A DNA stretch of 23,281 bases from contig JAFXUS010000013.1 in the NCBI GenBank assembly GCA_017535125.1, positions 1 to 23,281 on the forward strand. The letters are read 5' to 3'. The stretch is from Bacteroidales bacterium (GTDB lineage Bacteria > Bacteroidota > Bacteroidia > Bacteroidales > UBA932). Both the position numbers and the translations under genes were made by a program. Below, one piece after another: positions 14,908 through 23,281 of the stretch. Position 1 is the stretch's first letter. Each line of letters opens with the position of its first letter. The notes under the pieces are model-generated. The model was not told the DNA's origin and did not search any database. It saw nothing but the letters and a program-made list of their open reading frames with translations.

Positions 14908-14929
14908 GGTCCCGGTGCCCGGGAACGCG

Positions 14930-16294
14930 CTACGCCAGGAAGTTCGTGATGAAGATGATGACGATCGCGAGGGGGGCGACGTAGCGGAGCAGGAAGCGGA
15001 AAGCGTCGAAGACGGCGCAGTTGAAGCGGGCGGTGCCGCCGCAGGTGAATTCGTCGCGCACGGCCGCGGTGTCCATCTTCCAGCCGACGAAAATCACGAA
15101 GAGCAAGCCGCCGAAGGTCATCAGGAAATTGGAGGTCAGCATGTCACAGAAGCTGAAGATCGACAGGCCGAAGAGCTTGACCTCCGCGAGCGGCCCGAAG
15201 GACAGCGAGCAGAGTGCACCGAGCAGCCAGGTGCCGCCGAATATCAGCAGCACGGCCTTGCGCCGCGTCATGCCGCGCTGCTCCACGAGGTAGGCCACGC
15301 CCACCTCAAACATGGAAATGGCCGAGGTGAACGCCGCGAACACAATTGTTACAAAGAAGAGCACGGCCACGCCGGAACTAAGCCAGGGCACGCTCACGCC
15401 CATTTTGGCGAAGATGTACGGCAGGGTCTCGAAGATGAGTCCGGGCCCCGCGCCCGGCTCGATCCCGGCAGCGAACACCGCGGGCATGATGGCGAAGCCG
15501 GCAATCAGGGCGAACAGCAGGTCAAAACTCACTGTACCAAGACCTGTAACAAGTATGTTCTCGCTCTTTTTGATGTAGGAGGCATAGGTCAGGATGGTCC
15601 CGACGCCCAGGGAAAGCGAGAAAAAGCTCTGCCCCATGGCGGCCGCCACGGCGGACGGCGTGATCTTGCTGAAGTCCGGCTTCACGAGGTATTCCACGCC
15701 GGCCGAAGCCCCCGGGAGCGAGAGCGAATAGGTCATGATGATCATGATCAGCACGAAGAGCAGCGGCATGGAAAGCTTGTTGAAGCGCTCGATGCCCGAT
15801 TTCACGCCGGCGGAGACGATCCAGGCGCAGCCGCCCAGGAAGAGCGTATGGCAGACCAGCGGCCCGACGGGCGAGGAAATGAAGCCGCCGAAGGCGGACG
15901 ACACCGTCCCGAGTTCGGAGGCATGGAACCCGGCCGTCAGCGACTGCCAGAGGTAGCCGATCGACCAGCCGCCCACGACGCTGTAATAGGACAGGATGAC
16001 GAGCGGCGAAATGACGGTCAGCAGGCCCAGCCATTTCCATTTCGTGCCGGGCGCGAGTTGCTCCATGGCGCCGATGGTACCCGCGTGCGTGCGGTGCCCG
16101 ATGATGGCTTCCGCCAGGAAAATGGGCAGCGACAGCAGCAGGCAGCAGACAAGGTAGATGATGATGAACGCGGCGCCGCCCGTCTGGCCGACCATGTAGG
16201 GGAAGCGCCAGATGTTGCCGAGCCCGATGGCGGAGCCCGCCAGGGCAAAAATGGCCGCGCTGCGGCCGCCGAACACTTCCCGACGCCGCTCCAT
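14930..16294 (-). CDS. Sodium:neurotransmitter symporter family (NSS/SNF) transporter, second of a tandem pair
   Basis: A 454-residue LeuT-fold secondary transporter, expected to take up an amino acid or related compound with Na+. TM1 carries the family signature GSAIGLGNIWRFPYMVG. GQSFFSLSLGVGTILTYASY marks the TM6-TM7 region that lines the substrate site. About 12 TM segments are visible. It starts at ATG 16294, 3 nt after the stop of a paralogue of the same length, so the two are co-transcribed and arose by duplication or serve related substrates. Substrate is not determinable by eye. Confidence 0.94.
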   Translation of the reverse strand: MERRREVFGGRSAAIFALAGSAIGLGNIWRFPYMVGQTGGAAFIIIYLVCCLLLSLPIFLAEAIIGHRTHAGTIGAMEQLAPGTKWKWLGLLTVISPLVILSYYSVVGGWSIGYLWQSLTAGFHASELGTVSSAFGGFISSPVGPLVCHTLFLGGCAWIVSAGVKSGIERFNKLSMPLLFVLIMIIMTYSLSLPGASAGVEYLVKPDFSKITPSAVAAAMGQSFFSLSLGVGTILTYASYIKKSENILVTGLGTVSFDLLFALIAGFAIMPAVFAAGIEPGAGPGLIFETLPYIFAKMGVSVPWLSSGVAVLFFVTIVFAAFTSAISMFEVGVAYLVEQRGMTRRKAVLLIFGGTWLLGALCSLSFGPLAEVKLFGLSIFSFCDMLTSNFLMTFGGLLFVIFVGWKMDTAAVRDEFTCGGTARFNCAVFDAFRFLLRYVAPLAIVIIFITNFLA

Positions 16295-16297
16295 CTC

Positions 16298-17662
16298 CTA
16301 CAACATGAAATTGGTGAAGAAAATGATGACCACCGCGACGGGAGCCACCCACCGGATCAGGAACCAGACCACGGAGAAGATACGCTCGTTGAAACGGTAG
16401 CGGCCCTGGCTCGTGAACTCGTCGCGCAGCGCTTCGCGAGGCAGGACGAACCCGGCGAACACCACGGCCAGCAGTGCCATCACCAGGAGCAGGATGTTCG
16501 AGCACACCCAGTCCATCAGGTCGAAGAACGTCATCCCGGCGATCTTCACGCCCGCTAGCGGGCCGAAGGACAGCGAGCAGAGCGCACCCACGCTGCCGCA
16601 AAGCAGGAAAATGCGCAAGCAGGCGCGGCCGCGGGACAGGTTGTGGCGCTCCATCAGGAACGACACGCCCACCTCAACCAGGGAGATGCTGGAGGTCATG
16701 GCCGCCACGATGATGGCCAGGAAGAAGACGATAGCTACGAGCGAACTGAGCAGCGGCACCTCCACACCCATCTTGGCGAAGACGAAGGGGACGCTCTGGA
16801 AGATCAGGCCCGGGCCGGCGCCCGGCTCGATCCCGGCGGCGAACACCGCCGGCATGATGGCGAAGCCCGCCAGGATGGCGAAAAGCAGGTCGGAGACCGC
16901 TGTGCCCGTGCTTGTGACGAGGATATTCTCCTCCTTGTTGACATAGGATCCGTAGGTGATGATGGCACCCATGCCGAGCGAGAGCGAGAAGAAGCTCTGT
17001 CCCATCGCGTAGGCGAAGGTGCGCGGCGTGAGCTCGCTCCAGTCGGGATGCAGCAGGTAGCGCACGCCGGCGGAGGCGCCGGGCAGCGTCACCGAATAGA
17101 CCAGGATCACCACGATCAGCAGGAAAAGCAGCGGGAGCGTGATCTTGCTGAATTTTTCGATACCGGCGCGCACCCCGCCCGCCACCACGCCCACCGACGC
17201 GGCCAGGAAGACCAGGTGCATCAGCACCGGCATCCAGGGCGAGGACACGAAGTTGCCGAAAAGCGAACTGGCCGCCTCCGGCGCCATCTCGGAAAAGGAG
17301 AACGAGCAGGCCTTGAAGAAATACTCCACCGACCAGCCACCGATGACGCTGTAGTAGGAGACGATCATCAGCGGGATGAGGATGGACAGATAGCCGACAC
17401 GCCGCCAGAACGGGTGCTGGCGCGACAGGCGCGCGAACGCGTCCCGGGCGTTGGTGTGGCTGCGGCGGCCGATCATCACCTCGGCGAGGAAGACCGGCAG
17501 GGAAATCAGCAGGGTGGCGAGGACATAGACGATGACAAACGCGGCGCCGCCGTGCTCCCCCACCATGTAGGGGAAGCGCCAGATGTTGCCCAGCCCGATG
17601 GCGGAGCCCGCCATCGCCAGGATCACGGCCATGCGACCGCCGAATTTCTCACGTTTTGCCAT
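16298..17662 (-). CDS. Sodium:neurotransmitter symporter family (NSS/SNF) transporter, first of a tandem pair
   Basis: A 454-residue LeuT-fold Na+-coupled transporter. It has the same TM1 signature GSAIGLGNIWRFPYMVG and TM6 region GQSFFSLSLGMGAIITYGSY as its downstream neighbour. It differs widely elsewhere, so this is an old duplication. ATG 17662 is followed by AKREKFGGRMAVILA, the usual short cytoplasmic N-terminus. Only 42 bp, mostly a palindromic element, separate it from the folA stop, and no -7 box is seen there. It may be read through from the galM-thyA-folA operon unless that hairpin stops transcription. Confidence 0.94.
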   Translation of the reverse strand: MAKREKFGGRMAVILAMAGSAIGLGNIWRFPYMVGEHGGAAFVIVYVLATLLISLPVFLAEVMIGRRSHTNARDAFARLSRQHPFWRRVGYLSILIPLMIVSYYSVIGGWSVEYFFKACSFSFSEMAPEAASSLFGNFVSSPWMPVLMHLVFLAASVGVVAGGVRAGIEKFSKITLPLLFLLIVVILVYSVTLPGASAGVRYLLHPDWSELTPRTFAYAMGQSFFSLSLGMGAIITYGSYVNKEENILVTSTGTAVSDLLFAILAGFAIMPAVFAAGIEPGAGPGLIFQSVPFVFAKMGVEVPLLSSLVAIVFFLAIIVAAMTSSISLVEVGVSFLMERHNLSRGRACLRIFLLCGSVGALCSLSFGPLAGVKIAGMTFFDLMDWVCSNILLLVMALLAVVFAGFVLPREALRDEFTSQGRYRFNERIFSVVWFLIRWVAPVAVVIIFFTNFML

Positions 17663-17676
17663 ACACTACCGTTTAC

Positions 17677-17704
17677 CGTCATTCGCCGGCCTGACCGGCG
17701 AATC
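17677..17704 (-). repeat. Palindromic element, GCCGG-stem subfamily, at the 3' end of folA
   Basis: On the minus strand it reads GATTCGCCGG, then TCAG, then GCCGGCGAAT and GACG. It begins on the base after the folA TAA (17707-17705). It matches 2283-2310 at 27 of 28 positions, and the change (A to G) is in the loop. The stem is 9 bp or more. Confidence 0.87.
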
Positions 17705-18189
17705 TTATCGTTTCACGTACGTCACGAACTCGTACTCGAGTCCGGAATCGGGATCCTTCAGGAGCCCGGAACGCGCCTCAACCGTCCAAATATCGGAATT
17801 AATTTCCGGAAAATACGCATCCGCGTCCGGAATCGTCGTCCGGATCTGCGTGACGAACAGGCGGTCCATCGTGTCGATGGCGGCCTGGTACACCGACGCG
17901 CCGCCGATCACGAACACGCGCGGCGCGTCCCCCGCGGCGGCATACGCCGCCTCGATCGAGGCCACGCACGTAGCCCCTTCGATCGGCTCGGAGCGGCGTG
18001 TCAGCACGATGTTCTGCCGCCCGGGCAGGGGCCGGCCGATCGACTCGAAGGTCGTCCGCCCCATGATCACGGGACAACCCATCGTGATCCGCTTGAAGTA
18101 CTGCAGATCCGCTTTCAAGTGCCAGGGCATGGTGCCGCCCCGGCCGATGGCGCGGTCCTGCGCCGCCGCCACGATCATGCACTTCTCCA

Positions 18190-18190
<1 letters not shown>
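17705..18190 (-). CDS. folA: Dihydrofolate reductase
   Basis: 161 residues from ATG 18190. It reduces dihydrofolate to tetrahydrofolate with NADPH, restoring the cofactor oxidised by the adjacent ThyA. MIVAAAQDRAIGRGGTMPWHLKADLQYFK contains the M20 loop and catalytic D28. IMGRTTFESIGRPLPGRQNIVLTR is the NADPH-binding part, and VIGGASVY the conserved Gly-Gly turn. A GTG three bases upstream (18193) would overlap thyA by 4 nt; ATG is preferred, with a 1-nt overlap (TGATG). The C-terminal KDPDSGLEYEFVTYVKR is the normal DHFR end. Confidence 0.97.
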
Positions 18191-18983
<793 letters not shown>

Positions 18984-18984
<1 letters not shown>

Positions 18985-20030
18985 TATTTCTTGACGCCGA
19001 AGGCGAAAATGATGGCTTCGTGATAGGTCTTGCCCGGCTGAAGGACGGTCGAAGGATAGGCCGGCTGGTTGGGGCTGTCCGGGAAATGCTGGCACTCCAG
19101 CGCCACGCCCTCATAGTCATGGTAGATGCGTCCGCGCTTGCCCACGGGGCAGCCGCCGAGCCAGTTGCCGGTATAGACCTGGATGCCCGGCTGCGTGGTG
19201 TAAACTTTGAGGACACGGCCGCTGCGGTTCGACCACAGCTCGGCGGCCTCCTGGAGCTGGCCCTTGCGGTAACCGTCGATCACCCAGCAGGCGTCATAGC
19301 CCTTGCCGTAGTTCAGGGCCGGGAAATCCTTCTTGATGTCGCGGCCGAGGGTCTTGCCGTTCAGGAAGTCCATCGGGGTGCCCGCCACCGCTTCCGGCTC
19401 ACCCAGCGGGATGAGACCCGGGTCGGTCGGGAGGTACTCGGAGCAGTTCAGTTTCAGGAACTGCCGCAGGATGGAACCGCCGCAGTTGAGGTTGAAGTAG
19501 GCGTGGTTCGTCAGGTTGATGACCGTGCGCTTGTCGGACTTGGCGCTGAAGGTAAGGCGGAGCTCGTTCTCCTCGCTCCACTCATAGCGCGCCACGACCA
19601 CGACCTGGCCGGGGTAGCCCATTTCGCCGTCGGCGGAGACGTACTTGAACTCCACGCCGCCCTTGCGCTTGCGGGACTCCCAGACCTGCTCCGAGAAGCC
19701 CTGCGGGCCGCCGTGCAGGTGGTTGGGGCCGTTGTTCACCGGCACGCTGTACGTCTTGCCGTCGAGGGTGAATTTACCCTTGGCGATACGGTTGGCGAAG
19801 CGGCCCGGGCACTTGCCCAGGTACGGGCCGTCGTTGACGTACTGCTCCGCCCTGCCGTAACCGAGCGCGACGTCGCCCAGCTTGCCGTTCTTGTCCGGCA
19901 CGTTGACGCTCACGATGGCGGCGCCGATGCTGCCAAGCACCACGGAGGCGCCGCTGGCGTTGGTCAGGGTGTACTTGTAGATGGCCTTGCCATCCGGGGT
20001 TCTGCCCCAAAGTTTTCTGTTGATAGCCAT
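18984..20030 (-). CDS. galM: Aldose 1-epimerase (galactose mutarotase)
   Basis: 348 residues. It interconverts alpha and beta anomers of galactose or glucose, feeding the Leloir pathway. The beta-sandwich mutarotase fold is shown by [32 protein letters not shown] (catalytic-site His), LTNHAYFNL (second conserved His) and [13 protein letters not shown] (catalytic Glu). No signal peptide is present, so it is cytoplasmic. It starts 4 nt after the lipoprotein stop and overlaps thyA by 1 nt. Grouping with thyA and folA is not metabolic in an obvious way. Confidence 0.95.
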
Positions 20031-20034
20031 GATG

Positions 20035-21000
20035 TTATTGATTTTGTTGGTTTTGCAGCCAGGCGACGACCCGCTCCACCGGGGCGTCTTTCAATATGAT
20101 GTGCTTCTCCCCGTCCAACAGGTAGAGCGAGGGAATCGCGCGGATGTTGTAGATGCGGTCGGCGCGGATCAGCCCGTCGGGGTCGTAGCCGCAGTTCCAG
20201 TCGCGCGGGTAATTGGGCTCGTAGGCACGCCAGGCGTCCAGGTCTTCGTCGATATAGACGTTGACCACGGCGAAATCCCCGTTCGCGATACGGTTCCGGA
20301 TGCCGGGCACCGCCTCCAGGGTATTGATGATCTCCAGGCAGGCGTTGCAGCCGGGGTTGCTGAAGAAGAGCAGCGTCGTGCGCGCCTTCACATCATGCAT
20401 GCGGCGGGTCCGGCCGCGGGCGTCCGTGAAACGGAAGTCCGGCGCCACGGAGCCGGTCGGCGCCAGGGCACACATGCGCGCCTGATAGACATAGCCCGGA
20501 CGGGCTTCCTCGCGGGTAAAGCGGGAAGCAGCCAACCCTTCGACGTACGGGAGATAAAGGTCCTCGTTCCGGACCGGAGAATTGGGGTCATAGAGGTAAC
20601 GGGACACGATTTCCTCCATCAGCAGGAAGACGTGCGAGGCCGTGTCGGCGGCCTGCCGCTCCTCCACCTGCGTGAAGAAATGGCGCATCTTGCGCTGCGC
20701 CTCGGCCAGCGGCAGCGTCTCGAGCTGCTGGGCGTACAGCGCCACCTGTCCCTCCACGTCGGAATGGCGCACCCCCAGCACGGCGCCCGTGTCGCACGGG
20801 CCGTCGCAAGCCAGGAAGGCATCCCAGAAATGGTCCAGTATCCAATCCATCCGCTCCTCGGGGTCGGTATAGACCCCCGGCACCGTCGGGTATGGGAAAT
20901 CCCGCAGCGGCAGCGCAACGGGCGTTTTCGGCTTTGCGCGGCAGCCCGCCAGCAGCAGCGCCGCCAGCAAAACACCCCATATGATTCCTGTCCTGTTCAT
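20035..21000 (-). CDS. Thioredoxin-fold lipoprotein with DUF5106-like N-terminal domain
   Basis: 321 residues. The lipoprotein signal MNRTGIIWGVLLAALLLAGC has its lipid-attachment Cys at 20. Residues about 40-180 are a helical region resembling DUF5106. Residues about 183-321 form a thioredoxin/TlpA-type domain with active-site SNPGCNAC (C218, C221) and cis-Pro in RAIPSLYLLDG (P290). It is probably a periplasmic or surface-exposed thiol oxidoreductase anchored in a membrane. Residues 65-69 add a C-x3-C pair. It starts 1 nt after the stop of the propeller/barrel protein, so the two are probably made together; the barrel protein could be a redox or folding client. Confidence 0.85.
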   Translation of the reverse strand: MNRTGIIWGVLLAALLLAGCRAKPKTPVALPLRDFPYPTVPGVYTDPEERMDWILDHFWDAFLACDGPCDTGAVLGVRHSDVEGQVALYAQQLETLPLAEAQRKMRHFFTQVEERQAADTASHVFLLMEEIVSRYLYDPNSPVRNEDLYLPYVEGLAASRFTREEARPGYVYQARMCALAPTGSVAPDFRFTDARGRTRRMHDVKARTTLLFFSNPGCNACLEIINTLEAVPGIRNRIANGDFAVVNVYIDEDLDAWRAYEPNYPRDWNCGYDPDGLIRADRIYNIRAIPSLYLLDGEKHIILKDAPVERVVAWLQNQQNQ

Positions 21001-21001
21001 G

Positions 21002-23281
21002 CTACATTTCCACGGAGAAAATCAACGAGAAGGTGTGTCGCTGCACGGGGAGCTCCTGCGCGACGAGGTCGGCGTAGGACGGGCCGCCGTTGTAGTTGTA
21101 CGACACCCCGATGCGGGTCGGATACGGCACCCATAGGAAATTGCCCAGCACTGCGGCCAGGTCGATGCCGGCGCTGAACAGCGCGCCGGAACGCTTCTCG
21201 GCCGCGAAATAGGAATAATCGCCGTGCAGCGTGAGTTCGAAGTTGCGCAGGTAGGCCACCGGACCCAGCAGGGCCCGGTCCACGGGAATGAGCGGGAGTT
21301 TGTAGTCCAGGGCGCCCTTGACTTGCGTGGGGTAGGCGGCTAGCATGCGCGCGACCGCCGACGGGAAGCCGCGCGGGGCCGTGCTGGCGTAAGATTCGCT
21401 GAACAGGCCGTCGAGGTGGGTCGCGCCGAGCACGCTCCAGCGCACGCCGTGCGTTTGGTGCAGGCCCGGCAGGTAGCCGTAGAGGTAACCGTAGGCGGCC
21501 GGGGCAATCAGCCCGGGAATCCAGCGGAAGCTGTAGCCCGCCTCAGCGCCGATGCCGAAACACGGATACACCCGGGAATCCGGGGTGTTCTCCATGATAT
21601 AGCCCCGCAGGCTCAGCGTCGTGCGGTGCATCGGACGGCCGTCCGAGAAACGGTCGTTGTTGAAGTAGAGCGTGGCCGTGGGCACGAGGCCTCGCTGCCA
21701 GCCGCCGGAGGAGAAATTCCAGGGAATGTAGGCCTTGACGCTACCGGTGACGGACGGAACGCCGCGCTGCGCCGTCTTCAGCGAAACGGTCTTCTCCTCC
21801 TCGTTGCGCTCCAGGAAGTATTCGAGCGCGTCGCGGTCGCCGAAGTCCACGGACGCCTCCAGCACGGGATACAGCCCCGTGTAGGTGAGGTTGGCGTGGA
21901 GCGAATGCCGCCAGACGCCTTCCGCGTATGCGGCATGGTATCCCGCGAAGCCGTAGCCGGTGCCGAGGTCGTTCTGCCAGAAGGCGGTCGCGCCCAAACC
22001 GGCGTCCTGCGTCAGGGATTCGAAGGACAGGTCGTCAACGGAATCGTATTGAAGGTAGAACGGCAGCCAAGAATGGAAATGGAACAGGTGCGCCAACTTG
22101 CGGTACGGCTTCGGATCGCTGACTTCCACGGGGGCTTCCCAATCGATGGCTTCCTTCTCGCCGGCCGCCAGCTCCTCCGCAAAGGGACGGCGCGGCTGCT
22201 GCGTGAAGTCGGCCGGCACAGGCTGCAGCTCGCCGACTGCCATTTTATGGATCAGGCGGCCTTCCGGCTGCAGGAGGGAGAAATAGAGCGTGTCGTTCGC
22301 TACGTTGAAATCGTCCGCGCCGAAGCGCGTATTGGTCAGGCGCTGCACCCGGCCGTCGGCCGGATCGAAGGCATAAAGTTCGTTCACTCCCGTCAGGTCG
22401 CTGGTGAACATCACCCGCTCGTCCTTCATCCACAGGGACGTGAGGCTGACCGGAACGGGGCCCAGCACCGGGGAGAAGTCTTCCACGCGGTACAGGCCGA
22501 CGCCCGCTTCCGTGATGCCGCTCACGAACAGCTCGCCGGCCGCCCAGACCGTCTCCACGACCTGCAGGCCGTCGGGAGCGCGCCATTCACGCAGGCGCGT
22601 GCCGTCCATGGCGTCCAGCAGCACCACACGGCTGGTACCATCGACCGGGTACTCAGTCACGGACAGCACCGGACGGTCCGGTGCCGGGACGGGCGCGTAA
22701 TAGCGCGTCTTGCGCGTCAGCTTCCGTACGCCATCGCCGTCGTAGCTGCGGATGATCGAATAGGAGCGCAGCGGCCAACGCGCATCGCGTACCACTTCGC
22801 TCCAGTAGAGCCGCTGCGTCACGTCGCTGAACAGGGGACCGGAGGTCGAGACGCCCAGCCGCGTGACCGGCGACATCCGGCCGTCCGGCCGCAGCTGGAC
22901 CAGCTGGTCGGGCAGCGTGAGGCCACTGCGGACGACATACAGCTTGCCGAAGGCCTCCTCCAGCTCCGAATAATCCGTGTAGCGGCGCGGAACGGGGGTG
23001 ACCTGCGTCGATGCCATGAACGGCCCGCGGGCGGCTTCATCCGCCGTCCAGAAACGCTGCAGGGTGTCGCAGACGGCCGCGAACGCGTCCTTGAAACGCA
23101 ATCCCGTGGCTTCGCGCACGGTCTTGTCCCAGTTCAGGAAGGCGATGCCGTGGTCGGCGACGCGGTCATAGAAACGTTTGCTGAGGTCCGGCACGCCGAA
23201 GGTGGCGCGGATGCCGCCGACGGCCAGGTAGCCGGCCCGGTAGTAATCCGGCGTATAGAGGCGCTGCGAGCCATAGCGCCA
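21002..23281 (-). CDS. TolB-like beta-propeller / outer-membrane beta-barrel protein, N-terminus beyond window
   Basis: 759 codons are present and the frame is open to the right edge (WRYGSQRLYTPDYYRAGYLAV and onward), so the start lies outside. A GTG at 23194 is only an internal codon. Residues about 85-330 of the visible part show TolB/WD40-like blades, for example VMFTSDLTGVNELYAFDPAD followed by GRVQRLTNTRFG. After a linker rich in charged residues, about residue 370 to the end has amphipathic alternating strands with aromatic girdles (GYSFRWIPGLIAPAAYGYLY, GDYSYFAAEKRSGALFSAGI) and ends IFSVEM, as in an outer-membrane barrel. It has no recognised catalytic motif in the window; a protease domain could lie in the missing N-terminus. 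Function unknown. Confidence 0.75.
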   Translation of the reverse strand, partial: WRYGSQRLYTPDYYRAGYLAVGGIRATFGVPDLSKRFYDRVADHGIAFLNWDKTVREATGLRFKDAFAAVCDTLQRFWTADEAARGPFMASTQVTPVPRRYTDYSELEEAFGKLYVVRSGLTLPDQLVQLRPDGRMSPVTRLGVSTSGPLFSDVTQRLYWSEVVRDARWPLRSYSIIRSYDGDGVRKLTRKTRYYAPVPAPDRPVLSVTEYPVDGTSRVVLLDAMDGTRLREWRAPDGLQVVETVWAAGELFVSGITEAGVGLYRVEDFSPVLGPVPVSLTSLWMKDERVMFTSDLTGVNELYAFDPADGRVQRLTNTRFGADDFNVANDTLYFSLLQPEGRLIHKMAVGELQPVPADFTQQPRRPFAEELAAGEKEAIDWEAPVEVSDPKPYRKLAHLFHFHSWLPFYLQYDSVDDLSFESLTQDAGLGATAFWQNDLGTGYGFAGYHAAYAEGVWRHSLHANLTYTGLYPVLEASVDFGDRDALEYFLERNEEEKTVSLKTAQRGVPSVTGSVKAYIPWNFSSGGWQRGLVPTATLYFNNDRFSDGRPMHRTTLSLRGYIMENTPDSRVYPCFGIGAEAGYSFRWIPGLIAPAAYGYLYGYLPGLHQTHGVRWSVLGATHLDGLFSESYASTAPRGFPSAVARMLAAYPTQVKGALDYKLPLIPVDRALLGPVAYLRNFELTLHGDYSYFAAEKRSGALFSAGIDLAAVLGNFLWVPYPTRIGVSYNYNGGPSYADLVAQELPVQRHTFSLIFSVEM

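Noticed and set aside
17738..17775. Sequence in folA (TCCGGAATCGGGATCC, then AGGAGCCCGGAA) resembling the palindromic element
   Set aside because: It encodes the normal DHFR C-terminal segment (LLKDPDSGLEYEF) and lacks the paired arms with the GAC tail, so it is ordinary coding sequence.
18985..19095. N-terminal extension of thyA to a start at 19095
   Set aside because: It would overlap galM by over 100 bp. The ATG at 18984 gives exactly the 264-residue family length and a 1-nt overlap.

Overview
The window looks like chromosomal DNA of a high-GC member of the Bacteroidota, probably a gut-type Bacteroidales lineage. Four gene starts are preceded by the Bacteroidota -7 box TAnnTTTG, and there are almost no Shine-Dalgarno sequences. 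The gene families also fit: an S46 dipeptidyl-peptidase, a YfhO-type membrane protein, a DUF5106/thioredoxin lipoprotein, an EF-G2-like translation factor and a Bacteroidota-type MutS. No rRNA, tRNA, CRISPR array, insertion sequence or phage gene was seen.

Layout, left to right. Bases 1-1693 (minus) hold a C-terminally cut EF-G paralogue and a 60-aa protein that looks like half of an AraC-type HTH. An Xre-type regulator (1876-2280, plus) lies divergently. Bases 2403-6959 (plus) are a packed operon: rnhB, an S46 dipeptidyl-peptidase, an Mrp-type P-loop ATPase and rsmA. It collides tail to tail, with a 23-bp coding overlap, with a minus-strand operon (12118 to 6937) of histidine-acid phosphatase, glycosyltransferase and YfhO-family membrane protein, whose genes overlap by 4 nt. 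mutS (14824-12233) has its own promoter. Two tandem sodium:neurotransmitter-symporter-family genes precede it. Upstream of those is a long minus-strand run: a beta-propeller/outer-membrane-barrel protein cut by the right edge, a thioredoxin-fold lipoprotein, galM, thyA and folA, with 1-nt overlaps or gaps of 1-4 nt.

The main finding is a dispersed family of short palindromic elements (about 28 to 82 bp). Two intergenic copies begin at or 2 nt past a stop codon (xre, folA). One lies between the second symporter gene and the mutS promoter. Four lie inside conserved coding genes: three in yfhO and one in the neighbouring glycosyltransferase. All four coding copies are read in the same frame, contain no stop, and fall in loops or between domains. 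Two of them, in different genes, differ at 1 of 61 bases, which suggests recent copying. The elements are modular with a 21-nt half-unit, so gaining or losing a unit keeps the reading frame. This resembles Rickettsia palindromic elements in concept. Short dispersed palindromes of this general kind are known in other bacteria; their in-frame residence in Bacteroidota core-type genes is the part that deserves follow-up.

A second theme is specialised translation and cell-surface housekeeping. The EF-G paralogue has lost the switch-I Thr and the catalytic His of GTPase EF-Gs. The Mrp protein has no CxxC cluster ligands. A TolB-like propeller/barrel protein is translationally adjacent to a thiol-active lipoprotein.
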